Notes: generated by a model from the letters alone, not told the origin. A stretch of 64,000 bases of DNA from Ascidia mentula (GCA_947561715.1 OX387199.1:13025001-13089000), one strand, 5' to 3'. Shown: positions 12,133 through 23,452, counted from the first letter of the stretch. Made by a program: numbers and translations.

Positions 12133-12141
<9 letters not shown>

Positions 12142-12175
12142 GAAATTTACGATATCCTTGACAACTTAAAGTTCT
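12133..12175 (+). repeat. Target-site duplication of LINE D, right copy
   Basis: Perfect copy of 6451-6493, directly after the poly(A) of LINE D. Confidence 0.95.
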
Positions 12176-12637
12176 CCATCGACCTCATGAAAGGATTCAT
12201 TCAATACCCCGGTGGCAAGGTGACATTTTATACTTACAATGACAAACAGGCTAAACAATTTGCAGAAGAACTTGTTGCCACCGGGAAACCCGTCTATGCT
12301 GAGCCATTCACGGAGGACATTGAAAGGACCGTCGTCTCCTATGTTCCTCCGTGGATGAGCCAGCAAACTCTTCTCCACCATCTGAAGAAGCATGCTCCAG
12401 TAACAAAGCACTGGAACATGCTAGACAAGCGCCGGAAAGACGCAGGAAAGAGGGCTTTTATGATGAGGACATCAATCCTTAAAGAACGACCAATCCCACG
12501 AGAGGTATGGGTTGATGAAGTAAAGCTTTCTGTATTCTATCCCAGCCAAGAGGCCCACTGCAACTATTGCAAAGAGCGTGGCCATGAGAAAGAGGAATGT
12601 CCACAGCTGCTGCGCAAACAACAACAGCTGCGACAAC

Positions 12638-12750
<113 letters not shown>

Positions 12751-13450
12751 GAACAACCCCAACTCACATCCCAGGACCAGCAGCAGCAGACGCCACCAAC
12801 AACCCAGCAACACCAACCAAAGGAGCAACTAGAGACCGAACAAAACGTCGAAGAGGAGAAGATGCAAGAAGAGGAGGAAGAAGAAGAACAGCGGGACGAT
12901 ACCGACGAGACCGAAACCACCGACACCACCACCAACAACACTACGTCAACAACATCGACGGGAGGAGTCCCTCTAGACTCGCTCTCAACAAGCAACACCG
13001 TTCCGGATGAACGACCACCCCAAATCACCTCAACCAGCACGCCCAAGGCTCCGAAACGGAAAGAGCGCAGGATAAACAACTACACAAGATGCTGTAGAGA
13101 GCGATACCCCAGTGAGGTCAGTCTATTTGAATGTATATGCAAAAAGACACACATCAGGTGCGAATGTAACCGCTGGGGGCTAGAAAGCAGCTACGGGACC
13201 AAAACAAGGTGCCCGGGCTGCCAAGTATTAAGAATCCAATGTCTATGCAATAAAATTTATCGTATTCAAGATAACGCGCACTTAATTTGTAACTGTGGGG
13301 TCCGACTTCCGGACGACTTTAATCAAACTACAAATTAAACCTTTCAATTAACACGCCTAATGGAAACTTTATTTATAATGGACCTGGTCGAATCTTTTGT
13401 TGTATTTTGTGTATTTGATTTCGTACCCTTTTCCAAACTAACCATTTATT

Positions 13451-16400
13451 ATGACGTCATATTTGAAAATTTGTACCTTGAACGTAAATGGCATGGGCCT
13501 GGCCACCAAAAGGCAGGCCTTGTTCCGCCATCTTTCCTCTTTAGCTTTTGATATCTACCTCCTACAGGAGACTCACTCTTCACCCCAAACCGAATCCCTC
13601 TGGAAGTCCGAATGGACTTCCGGTCCTGCCCTCTTAAACTCGGCACCCTACGAAGGCTGTGCCATAGGGGGTGTCGCAGTTCTTCTCAATTCTCCGAACC
13701 TCAAAATTCTAAAATCTATTTCTGACTCTGCCGGCCGTATTATCGCGGCCGACATCTCAACCCGCACCCACACCCTCCATATTGTCAACATCTACGCCCC
13801 ATCTGGAAACCCGGTTAGTAATAATTTGTTTTTTAACTCACTGTATTCTTATGTTACATCACCGCACCCTATAATTTTGGCTGGAGATTTTAATTGTATT
13901 GAAAACCCCTTGTTAGATAAATTTCCCCCTATCAAAACCTCTCCCCCTAGCACAAATCTAGCACAATTAACTAACCTTTTTAAGTTAAAAGACTCTTTTC
14001 GTATACTGCACCCCGACTTAGTTCAATTTTCCCGTCGTTCTTTTAATTTTCAATCCCGTTTAGATCGAATTTATGTTACTCCTAATTTAACGCCTAAAAA
14101 TCATTCATTTATTACATGCCCCTATTCCGATCATGATTTTGTTATCCTCACTCTTGATTTGGTCTCTGCTCCACCAAGGGGCAGAGGCCCATGGAAAAAT
14201 AATGTTAAAACCTTTTACGACCCCTTTTTTGTTTATGATTTAAATCGTCATTATGTTATTTGGTCATCACTTGCTCCTATGTTCAACAACCCCCTTGATT
14301 TTTGGTTATCTCTAAAAATTAAAATTAAATCCCTTATTATTTTTCATTCGAAACGTTTAGTTAAAGAATCCCGTAATTATGTTTTATCCCTTCAACAATC
14401 CCTTAATAATATTCGAACCACTCTTACTTTCTCCCCTTCGAAAGAAAATTTTAGTTCCTTTTACTCTGTCAAAAAGTCCTTAGTTAATTTTCATTTGGAA
14501 ACTTCACGTTCTAATTTACTTAAATCCTTATCTTCTGACCCTAATTTTAAACCTATCATCGACAAAGCACTTTATTCTAAACTTCTTCCTTCAAAATTTA
14601 ATCCACCCATTTTTGAGTTGCAAGATTCTTTCGGTCTTCCTTTATCTACCCCCAAAGAAATGCTTTCACACACTTATGATTTTTTTAAGTTGTTATATTC
14701 TAATCAAAATCTTGAGTTACCAACCCCCTCGAACATTTTTCTTAAACAACCTCCTAAGTTTATCCCTGATTCATTTTTAGAAAATTTATCTGCCCCCTTT
14801 TCAGTTTCAGAAATTAAAAAATCGGTTTTTCTTTTTCCCTATGGCAAAACCCCCGGCCCCGACGGTCTCAGTTCAGAGTTTTACAAACTGTTCTGGGACC
14901 TGATCGGGGCCGACCTCACATCAGCTCTTAATTTTTCTTTTCTTAATGCTTATACTCCTCCTAATTTCACATCCGGACATATTACTCTTATTTTTAAAAA
15001 ATCTGACCCTTCCTTGTTATCAAATTATCGCCCAATATCCCTTCTTAATTTAGATTATAAAATTTTGACGAAAACACTTAATTTACGTATTACCCCTTTT
15101 ATTTCACAGTTAATTTCCCCTAATCAGTTTGCCCAACCTGGTTTTACATCTTCTCACGCCACTACCCTTCTTCGCGATCTTCATTATTCAGCCAAAAATC
15201 GTAATTCAGACTCCTTTTTTATCTCTCTTGACTTCCGAAAAGCTTTCGATTCTATTTCTTTTGACTGGCTTCTTTTACAACTAAAACTAAAACGCTTTCC
15301 CCCACCTTTTACTGATTTTTTATCTTCACTCAATTCTTCATCCACATCACAAGCCCTCCTCAACGGGTTTGTCACAACGGGTTTCCCGATCAGGAGAGGT
15401 GTCAGGCAAGGTGACCCCCTTAGCCTGACCCTCTTCCTGATTGCTGTCGACCCGCTTCTTGCTGCCCTTCAAAACCACCCCTCAATTAGGTCTATCCCCG
15501 CACCATGCCGTAACGTACCCAAAGCGGTCGCCTACGCGGACGATGTCACCCTAGCGGTGACCGGCCGCGACTCCCTCTTACTTGCCCTCGACCTCGTCAC
15601 ACAATTTTCTAGTATATCTGGCTTAACCGTAAATCCCACCAAAACCCAGGCGATCGCCACTATCAATCCCCCTCATAGCTTTACCCAATATCAAATAACT
15701 TGGAACAGTAAGGCCATAAGCCCATTAAATATACCAATCGGACACCCCAGCTCAATCACCGCGGCATGGCGCAAAGCCATCTTCTCTTTACAAACCCATG
15801 TCTCCTCTATAAGCGACCCCTTTCTGACCTACGATTCGAAAAGCATTCTCACTAAAACACTACTCCTTCCCCAGATCTCTTATTTAGCCAAAACATACCC
15901 TTTCCCTGAAGGACAGCGGGAAGCGGTAGACAGCATTGTGGCAGGCTTCGTTGGGGGTCACCACAATCCTACCCTTCCCATCCAAACCCTGGCGGCGTCG
16001 CGTGACCTTGGCGGGTATGGCGTCGCCAACATACCACTTTACTCAAAACTATTCTTCCTCTTTCCTGTAAAAAATTATTATAAACATAGAATTTTAGATA
16101 CCCCCACAACTCCTGCTCTTTCTTTTGTTGAGTTCAATATTGGTTTACCCCTCTCTAAGTTTTTTAATTTACGTACCCGCAATAATTTACCTCATGCCAC
16201 AACACCTTCTCCTTTCTATAAATATCTTTTAGACCTTACCTTTAAGTTTGCCCCCACAGAATCTGAATTACTTTCTCCTAAGTTAAAACCCCTTTATTTA
16301 CGTTTGACAAATCCCGAAGCAAACCCTTTTCAGTTGACAGATTGGTCCTTAGTTCATCATCCTTCTTTACCCAATTATTTAAAGACTTTTAATTTCCGCA

Positions 16401-16870
16401 TTACTTATAATTTGTTACCTGTAAAATCGACATATACCCCCTTTCTTTTAGACACTGACTGTTTTTGTACATTTTGTTCTATTAGATATGAAACTAACAA
16501 ACATTTATTTTTTGAATGCACCCAAATTCAATCACTTCGTTCCTTGGTTATTTCCGTTCTCAGAGCACTTATGCCACAGAACCCCTATTATTTCGATAAC
16601 CCGACTTATTTACATTTTCCCCAACTCCTTAACGATAATACACCCGAGCACAGAGCACTGATTATTATTTTAAACACCACCCTTACCCACACAATATGGA
16701 AAACCCGAAACAAAATAAAAAAGAATCCCAACGTTGTCAAGAATATTCCCAGAAAACTGACCCAATCCTTCCGACAATCTCTCAACTTTAAATATCGGTT
16801 ACTGCGGACTAGGCCAGACCCCCTCCTGGAGGTGGTACTTGCCAAAGCCGTAGATTCTTTAAACAACTAA
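13451..16870 (+). CDS. LINE C ORF2: endonuclease-reverse transcriptase
   Basis: 1139 residues, fully open. N-terminal AP-endonuclease: NVNGMG (11-16), QETHS (39-43), AGDFNC (about 144-149), YSDHD (about 225-229). RT: TPGPDGLSSEFYK (about 466), NYRPISLLN, FRKAFDSISFDWL, RRGVRQGDPLS and the catalytic AYADDV (about 694-699). C-terminal knuckle CFCTFC...HLFFEC (about 1003-1025). No RNase H domain. The arrangement fits the L1/Tx1 group, which includes site-specific elements. It ends AKAVDSLNN, whereas LINE A runs on because of indels at the stop. Confidence 0.95.
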   Translation: MTSYLKICTLNVNGMGLATKRQALFRHLSSLAFDIYLLQETHSSPQTESLWKSEWTSGPALLNSAPYEGCAIGGVAVLLNSPNLKILKSISDSAGRIIAADISTRTHTLHIVNIYAPSGNPVSNNLFFNSLYSYVTSPHPIILAGDFNCIENPLLDKFPPIKTSPPSTNLAQLTNLFKLKDSFRILHPDLVQFSRRSFNFQSRLDRIYVTPNLTPKNHSFITCPYSDHDFVILTLDLVSAPPRGRGPWKNNVKTFYDPFFVYDLNRHYVIWSSLAPMFNNPLDFWLSLKIKIKSLIIFHSKRLVKESRNYVLSLQQSLNNIRTTLTFSPSKENFSSFYSVKKSLVNFHLETSRSNLLKSLSSDPNFKPIIDKALYSKLLPSKFNPPIFELQDSFGLPLSTPKEMLSHTYDFFKLLYSNQNLELPTPSNIFLKQPPKFIPDSFLENLSAPFSVSEIKKSVFLFPYGKTPGPDGLSSEFYKLFWDLIGADLTSALNFSFLNAYTPPNFTSGHITLIFKKSDPSLLSNYRPISLLNLDYKILTKTLNLRITPFISQLISPNQFAQPGFTSSHATTLLRDLHYSAKNRNSDSFFISLDFRKAFDSISFDWLLLQLKLKRFPPPFTDFLSSLNSSSTSQALLNGFVTTGFPIRRGVRQGDPLSLTLFLIAVDPLLAALQNHPSIRSIPAPCRNVPKAVAYADDVTLAVTGRDSLLLALDLVTQFSSISGLTVNPTKTQAIATINPPHSFTQYQITWNSKAISPLNIPIGHPSSITAAWRKAIFSLQTHVSSISDPFLTYDSKSILTKTLLLPQISYLAKTYPFPEGQREAVDSIVAGFVGGHHNPTLPIQTLAASRDLGGYGVANIPLYSKLFFLFPVKNYYKHRILDTPTTPALSFVEFNIGLPLSKFFNLRTRNNLPHATTPSPFYKYLLDLTFKFAPTESELLSPKLKPLYLRLTNPEANPFQLTDWSLVHHPSLPNYLKTFNFRITYNLLPVKSTYTPFLLDTDCFCTFCSIRYETNKHLFFECTQIQSLRSLVISVLRALMPQNPYYFDNPTYLHFPQLLNDNTPEHRALIIILNTTLTHTIWKTRNKIKKNPNVVKNIPRKLTQSFRQSLNFKYRLLRTRPDPLLEVVLAKAVDSLNN

Positions 16871-17085
16871 TAGGACCCCACAGAGTGTCCCCCCTTTTTT
16901 CGCGCTTTCTTCCTCTCCATCTAATAGTGTAATTCTCCCCGTTTACTTTGCGCTCTCTTCTTGTATATAATTGTAAACACCGTAATTCTCCCACCTTTAA
17001 TTTGCGTTTTCTTCCTGTACATATTGTAAATACCTGTTCTATCCTTTTTTTGCGCTAGTTTCTGTTTGTTAACTCGTTTTTCGTT

Positions 17086-17104
17086 GGGCACCTATTAAGT
17101 GCCC
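17086..17104 (+). other. 3' UTR hairpin of LINE C
   Basis: GGGCAC-CTATTAA-GTGCCC immediately before CGAATAAA and the A-tail. The same six-pair stem with a different loop is present in LINEs A and B, so the stem rather than the loop is conserved. It is a likely recognition site for the LINE's own RT. Confidence 0.7.
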
Positions 17105-17168
17105 GAATAAAATAAAAAAAAAAATAAAAAAAAAAAAAAAAAAAAAAAATTACTACCGAAGCAAATAA

Positions 17169-17555
<387 letters not shown>

Positions 17556-17583
17556 GGGCAAGGGAGCTCGCGCAACCATTAAC

Positions 17584-17599
17584 GGCTCTTTTCAGAGCC
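17584..17599 (+). terminator. Histone mRNA 3' stem-loop of central H2A
   Basis: GGCTCTTTTCAGAGCC, perfect. Confidence 0.94.
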
Positions 17600-17887
17600 A
17601 CCCAATTTTTATGAATAAGAGAAAACTTGTGCCTTGCTGCGGTTTCGCTACTCATCAAATATACCCAAATAAATATATCCCTTGCAACACAACGCTGCGG
17701 CTGCGGCGGCGGCGGCCACCATGACATTTTTTAACCCAAAATTTCCCTCCACCAATCACCACCCGCTGTTTCGTCACGCACTCTGAATATCGTGACGCAG
17801 GTCTACGCAAAAACGAACTAACTACTAGAACTAGACACCCACATTCATTCAGATTTATCCAAATTTCTCTTTAGCCAATAATTAGGT

Positions 17888-17903
17888 GGCTCTGAAAAGA
17901 GCC
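17888..17903 (-). terminator. Histone mRNA 3' stem-loop of central H3
   Basis: Minus-strand GGCTCTTTTCAGAGCC, 36 bp past the H3 stop. Confidence 0.94.
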
Positions 17904-17938
17904 GTTTCGTTTAGTTGGCGCCCGCCCCCCTGCTGTGC

Positions 17939-18382
<444 letters not shown>

Positions 18383-18389
18383 TTATTCG

Positions 18390-18408
18390 GGCACTTTAAA
18401 GGTGCCCA
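18390..18408 (-). other. 3' UTR hairpin of LINE B
   Basis: Minus strand GGGCAC-CTTTAAA-GTGCCC, then CGAATAAA. Same stem as in LINEs A and C with a changed loop. Confidence 0.7.
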
Positions 18409-18625
18409 GCGAATAACGAAAAAACGATAACAACAGAAACTAGCGCAAACAAAGGATAGATACAGTATTTACAAATATGTACAGGAAGAGAGCGCGGCAT
18501 AAAAGAGGAGAATTACACTATTATTGTTATTATTATAGAAGAGAACGCAAGTAAAGAGGAGAGTTACACTGTCAACTGGGAGAGGAAGAAAGCGCTAAAA
18601 AAGGGGTACACTCTGTGGGGTCCTG

Positions 18626-21600
18626 TTATTTATGTAAAAAATCTCTGGCTTTGGCAAGTACCACCTCGAGGAGGGGGTCTGGCCTTGTCCGCAGTAACTG
18701 ATATTTAAGGTTTAGCGATTGTCGGAAGGATTGGGTCAATCTTTTAGGGATGTTTTTAGCAAAATTGGGATTCTTTTTAACTTTATTTCGGGTTTTCCAT
18801 ATTGTGTGGGTAAGGGTGGTGTTTAAAATAATGATGAGTGCTCGGTGCTCGGGTGTATTATCGTTAAGGAGTTGGGGAAAATGTAAATAAGTAGGATTAT
18901 CGAAATAATAGGGGTTTTGTGGCATCAGTGCTCTAAGAACTGAAATAACTAAAGAACGAAGTGGTTGAATTTGGGTGCATTCAAAAAATAAATGTTTGTT
19001 AGTTTCGTATTTGTTAGAACAAAAAGTACAAAAGCAATCATTGTCTAAAAGAAAGGGGGTATATGTCGACTTAAGGGGTAGCAAATTATAAGTAATACGA
19101 AAATTAAATGTCTTCAAATAATTGGGTAAAGAAGGATGATGAACCAAGGACCAATCTGTCAACTGAAAAGGGGTTGATTCGGGATTTGTCAAACGTAAAT
19201 AAAGAGGTTTTAACTTAGGAGAAAGTAACTCAGATTCAGTGGGGGCAAACTTAAAGGTAAGGTCTAAAAGATATTTATAGAAAGGAGAAGGTGTTGTGGC
19301 ATGGGGTAAATTATTGCGGGTACGTAAATTAAAAAACTTAGAGAGGGGTAAACCAATATTGAACTCAACAAAAGAAAGAGCAGGAGTTGTGGGGGTATCT
19401 AAAATTCTATGTTTATAATAATTTTTTACAGGAAAGAGGAAGAATAGTTTTGAGTAAAGTGGTATGTTGGCGACGCCATACCCGCCAAGGTCACGCGACG
19501 CCGCCAGGGTTTGGATGGGAAGGGTAGGATTGTGGTGACCCCCAACGAAGCCTGCCACAATGCTGTCTACCGCTTCCCGCTGTCCTTCAGGGAGAGGGTA
19601 TGTTTTGGCTAGATAAGAGATCTGGGGAAGGAGTAGTGTTTTAGTGAGAATGCTTTTCGAATCGTAGGTCAGAAAGGGGTCGCTTATAGAGGAGACACGG
19701 GTTTGTAAAGAGAAGATGGCTTTGCGCCATGCCGCGGTGATTGAGCTGGGGTGTCCGATTGGTATATTTAATGGGCTTATGGCCTTACTGTTCCAAGTTA
19801 TTTGATATTGGGTAAAGTTATGAGGGGGATTGATAGTGGCGATCGCCTGGGTTTTGGTGGGATTTACAGTTAAGCCAGATATACTAGAAAATTGTGTGAC
19901 GAGGTCGAGGGCAAGTAAGAGGGAGTCGCGGCCGGTCACCGCTAGGGTGACATCGTCCGCGTAGGCGACCGCTTTGGGTACGTTACGGCATGGTGCGGGG
20001 ATAGACCTAATTGAGGGGTGGTTTTGAAGGGCAGCAAGAAGCGGGTCGACAGCAATCAGGAAGAGGGTCAGGCTAAGGGGGTCACCTTGCCTGACACCTC
20101 TCCTGATCGGGAAACCCGTTGTGGCAAACCCGTTGAGGAGGGTTTGTGATGAGGATGAAGAATTGAGCGAAGATAAAAAATCAGTAAAAAGTGGGGGAAA
20201 GCGTTTTAGTTTTAATTGTAAAAGAAGCCAGTCAAAAGAAATAGAATCGAAAGCTTTTCGGAAGTCAAGAGAGATAAAAAAGGAGTCTGAATTACGATTT
20301 TTGGCTGAATAATGAAGATCGCGAAGAAGGGTAGTGGCGTGAGAAGATGTAAAACCAGGTTGGGCAAACTGATTAGGGGAAATTAACTGTGAAATAAAAG
20401 GGGTAATACGTAAATTAAGTGTTTTCGTCAAAATTTTATAATCTAAATTAAGAAGGGATATTGGGCGATAATTTGATAACAAAGAAGGGTCAGATTTTTT
20501 AAAAATAAGAGTAATATGTCCGGATGTGAAATTAGGAGGAGTATAAGCATTAAGGAAAGAAAAATTAAGGGCTGATGTGAGGTCGGCCCCGATCAGGTCC
20601 CAGAACAGTTTGTAAAACTCTGAACTGAGACCGTCGGGGCCGGGGGTTTTGCCATAGGGAAAAAGAAAAACCGATTTTTTAATTTCTGAAACTGAAAAGG
20701 GGGAAGATAAATTTTCTAAATAAGAATCAGGAATAAACTTAGGAGGTTGTTTAAGAAAAATGTTCGTGGGGGTTGGTAACTCAAGATTTTGATTAGAATA
20801 TAACAACTTAAAAAAATCAAAAGTATGTGAAAGCATTTCTTTGGGGGTAGTTAAAGGAAGGCCAAAAGAATCTTGTAACTCAAAAATAGGGGGATTAAAT
20901 TTTAAAGGAAGAAGTTTTGCATAAAGGGCTTTGTCAATGATGGGTTTAAAATTAGGGTCTGAAGATAAGGATTTGAGTAAATTAGAACGGGAAGACTCCA
21001 AATGAAAATTAAGTAAGGATTTTTTAACGGAATAAAAGGAATTAAAATGTTCTTTCAACGGAGAAAAATTAAGAGTAGTTCTGATGGTATCAAGGGATTG
21101 TTGGAGGGAAGAAACATAATCACGTGATTCTTTAACTAAACGTTTCGAATGGGAAATTATAAGGGATTTAATTTTAACTTTAAGGGATAACCAAAAATCA
21201 AGGGGGTTGTTAAACATAGGAGCTAGTGAAGACCAAATAACATAATGACGATTTAAATCATAAACAAAAAAGGGGTCGTAAAAGGTTTTGACATTATTTT
21301 TCCATGGGCCTCTGCCCCTTGGTGGAGCAGAGACCAAATTAAGAGTAAGAATAACAAAATCATGATCGGAATAGGGGCAGGTAATAAAAGAATGATTTTT
21401 AGGCGTTAAATGAGGAGTAACATAAATGCGATCCAAACGGGATTGAAAATTAAAGGAACGACGGGAAAATTGAACTAAATCGGGGTGGAGTAGACGAAAA
21501 GAGTCTTGTAACTTAAAGAGGTTAGTTAATTGTGCTAGATTTGTGCTGGGGGGAGAGGTTTTGATAGGGGGAAATTTATCTAAGGAAGGGTTTTCAACAC

Positions 21601-22045
21601 AATTAAAATCTCCAGCCAAAATTATAGGGTGCGGTGATGTAACATAGGAATACAGTGAATTAAAAAATAAATTATTACTGACCGGGTTTCCAGAGGGGGC
21701 GTAGATGTTGACAATATGGAGGGTGTGGGTGCGGGTTGAGATGTCGACCGCGATAATACGGCCGGCAGAGTCAGAAACAGATTTTAGAATTTGGAGGTTC
21801 GGAGAATTGAGAAGAACTGCGACACCCCCTTTGGCGTAGCCATCGTAGGGTGCCGAGTTTAAGAAGGCAGGGCCGGAAGTCCATTCGGACTTCCAGAGGG
21901 ATTCGGTTTGGGGTAAAGAGTGAGTCTCCTGGAGGAGATAGATGTCAAAAGCTAAAGAGGAAAGATGGCGGAACAAGGCCTGCCTTTTGGTGGCCAGGCC
22001 CATGCCATTTACGTTTAGAGTGCAAATTTTTACGTGTGACGTCAT
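18626..22045 (-). CDS. LINE B ORF2: endonuclease-reverse transcriptase
   Basis: 1139 residues, open, starting MTSHVKICTLNVNGMG. All endonuclease (QETHS, AGDFNC, YSDHD) and RT (TPGPDGLSSEF, RRGVRQGDPLS, AYADDVTLAV) motifs are intact. C-terminal CFCTFCSNKYETNKHLFFEC knuckle, ending AKARDFLHK. Same length as LINE C ORF2. Many scattered substitutions relative to A and C are concentrated in the first 430 residues, while the RT core is almost unchanged. Confidence 0.95.
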   Translation of the reverse strand: MTSHVKICTLNVNGMGLATKRQALFRHLSSLAFDIYLLQETHSLPQTESLWKSEWTSGPAFLNSAPYDGYAKGGVAVLLNSPNLQILKSVSDSAGRIIAVDISTRTHTLHIVNIYAPSGNPVSNNLFFNSLYSYVTSPHPIILAGDFNCVENPSLDKFPPIKTSPPSTNLAQLTNLFKLQDSFRLLHPDLVQFSRRSFNFQSRLDRIYVTPHLTPKNHSFITCPYSDHDFVILTLNLVSAPPRGRGPWKNNVKTFYDPFFVYDLNRHYVIWSSLAPMFNNPLDFWLSLKVKIKSLIISHSKRLVKESRDYVSSLQQSLDTIRTTLNFSPLKEHFNSFYSVKKSLLNFHLESSRSNLLKSLSSDPNFKPIIDKALYAKLLPLKFNPPIFELQDSFGLPLTTPKEMLSHTFDFFKLLYSNQNLELPTPTNIFLKQPPKFIPDSYLENLSSPFSVSEIKKSVFLFPYGKTPGPDGLSSEFYKLFWDLIGADLTSALNFSFLNAYTPPNFTSGHITLIFKKSDPSLLSNYRPISLLNLDYKILTKTLNLRITPFISQLISPNQFAQPGFTSSHATTLLRDLHYSAKNRNSDSFFISLDFRKAFDSISFDWLLLQLKLKRFPPLFTDFLSSLNSSSSSQTLLNGFATTGFPIRRGVRQGDPLSLTLFLIAVDPLLAALQNHPSIRSIPAPCRNVPKAVAYADDVTLAVTGRDSLLLALDLVTQFSSISGLTVNPTKTQAIATINPPHNFTQYQITWNSKAISPLNIPIGHPSSITAAWRKAIFSLQTRVSSISDPFLTYDSKSILTKTLLLPQISYLAKTYPLPEGQREAVDSIVAGFVGGHHNPTLPIQTLAASRDLGGYGVANIPLYSKLFFLFPVKNYYKHRILDTPTTPALSFVEFNIGLPLSKFFNLRTRNNLPHATTPSPFYKYLLDLTFKFAPTESELLSPKLKPLYLRLTNPESTPFQLTDWSLVHHPSLPNYLKTFNFRITYNLLPLKSTYTPFLLDNDCFCTFCSNKYETNKHLFFECTQIQPLRSLVISVLRALMPQNPYYFDNPTYLHFPQLLNDNTPEHRALIIILNTTLTHTIWKTRNKVKKNPNFAKNIPKRLTQSFRQSLNLKYQLLRTRPDPLLEVVLAKARDFLHK

Positions 22046-22163
22046 TATGTTTAAGTAGTTTTACAGGAGATACAGACACAATAAAATAAGACACAACAAT
22101 AAATTCCAACAAGTCCATTATTATTATAAAAACATTCATTATTTTGCGTAGTTAAAATTAAGT

Positions 22164-23438
22164 TTAAATTGTGGTTTGGTTAAAATCAATTGGTATTCGG
22201 ACCCCACAGTTACAAGTTATTTTTTCTTTTGGTTTTAAACGATAAAATTCCTTACACATACATTGCACGCATAATACGTCACAGCCCGGGCATCTTAATT
22301 TGGTCCCGTAATTCACAGCAGGGCTCCAAAACCCGCATTCACATTTGATGTGTCGTTTCTCGCATACGCAAGAGAAGTCACTGACCTCACTAGGTATCCT
22401 TGTTCTGCAGCATTTGGTGTAGTTGTTGCTTCTCCTCCTCCTCCTCTTTCTTGGTTGCGGGGTGCTTGTTTGAATTCCAGGTGTAAGGAGCCCGATATTG
22501 GCTGCTGGGGAGAGGGAGTCGGATGGAACTCCAGGTGATGAGGTGGTGGTAGTTGTGATGGAGGTGGAGGTGGTGTCATTGTCGGAGTCGGTACTTTCGT
22601 CATCTTCTTCTTCGTCGCTCCTCTTGCGTTGGGAATGTTGTTCTTCCAGCTGATGGGGATCTTCCTGCTGTTGGGGATGATGGACTTCGGGTTGCAGGTT
22701 CTCTTGTTGCCGTTGTTCTTCGGGTTGTTGTTGTTGCTCTTCGGGAAGGGGGTGTTGCTGCTGTTGGTGGTTTTGTTGCTGCCGCTCTTTTTTCTTCAGG
22801 AGTTGTGGACATGTTTCCTTCTCGTGTCCTGCCTCGTGGCAATAATTGCAGTGGGCAGCCTGGGTTGCATAATAGAAGTTAAGCTTTTTCGAGTCTAGCC
22901 ATACCTCTCGTGGAATTGGGTGCTGTTTCAATACAGAGGCCTTCAATAGAAATGCTCTTTTCCCTTGTTCTTTTCTTCGATTGTCAAGCATCTGCCAGTT
23001 TTTGGTTACCGGTGCGAAGTTCTTGAGGAAGGTAATGATTCTGCGTTGCGTCATCCATGGTGGCACATAGGAGACAACAACCCTCTCGATATCTTCTGTG
23101 TATGCGTCTGCATACACCGCTTTCCCAGTATTGTTGAGGGAGGCAGCAAATTCCTTTGCACAAGCAGAGTTATTGGTGTAGAAGGTTACCTTTCCTTGGG
23201 GGTACTGGATGAATCCTTTCAGCCAGTCCATGGGATACTTCATGGAGTCCAACAGCTCGTAGATTTCGCTTCTCTTTAGTCCAGGGTTGAATCTGGTTTC
23301 AACCTCACCCGTCCGGTCGATGGTATAAGGGGGACCGCCGCCGGCACCGCCTACCGTTTGTTGTACTGCCGCAGGTGGTGCCGACGACGTCGATGCTACT
23401 GCCGCATAGCTGCGGGGTTGAGTATTGGCCTCGGTCAT
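22164..23438 (-). CDS. LINE B ORF1 protein
   Basis: 424 residues from MTEANTQPRSYAAVAST. VETRFNPGLKRSEIYELL block, CNYCHEAGHEKETC knuckle (about residues 206-219), a Gln/Pro/Glu-rich linker without a pure CAG run, the acidic stretch SDEEEDDESTDSDND, the basic RKRRRRRSNN, and the Cys-rich end CCRTRIPSEVSDFSCVC to GVRIPIDFNQTTI. It is about 60% alike to LINE A ORF1, clearly more diverged than the adjacent ORF2s. The ORF1 ATG lies 15 nt after its leader hairpin. Confidence 0.92.
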   Translation of the reverse strand: MTEANTQPRSYAAVASTSSAPPAAVQQTVGGAGGGPPYTIDRTGEVETRFNPGLKRSEIYELLDSMKYPMDWLKGFIQYPQGKVTFYTNNSACAKEFAASLNNTGKAVYADAYTEDIERVVVSYVPPWMTQRRIITFLKNFAPVTKNWQMLDNRRKEQGKRAFLLKASVLKQHPIPREVWLDSKKLNFYYATQAAHCNYCHEAGHEKETCPQLLKKKERQQQNHQQQQHPLPEEQQQQPEEQRQQENLQPEVHHPQQQEDPHQLEEQHSQRKRSDEEEDDESTDSDNDTTSTSITTTTTSSPGVPSDSLSPAANIGLLTPGIQTSTPQPRKRRRRRSNNYTKCCRTRIPSEVSDFSCVCEKRHIKCECGFWSPAVNYGTKLRCPGCDVLCVQCMCKEFYRLKPKEKITCNCGVRIPIDFNQTTI

Positions 23439-23452
23439 GGCAATGTTCTCTT

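Larger units (their letters stand above)
6494..12136 (+). mobile_element. LINE D: related LINE nested in LINE C
   Basis: A 5.6-kb element with a 5' leader containing TCTATATAAAGC (about 6551-6562, a possible internal promoter), a hairpin, ORF1, ORF2 and a run of A from about 12105 to 12136. It is flanked by a perfect 43-bp target duplication, the signature of target-primed reverse transcription. It is a different family from A/B/C: ORF proteins are clearly homologous but diverged, codon usage is C-rich, and the 3' end lacks the GGGCAC hairpin. Full length but with a frameshift late in ORF2, so probably not autonomous now. Confidence 0.95.
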
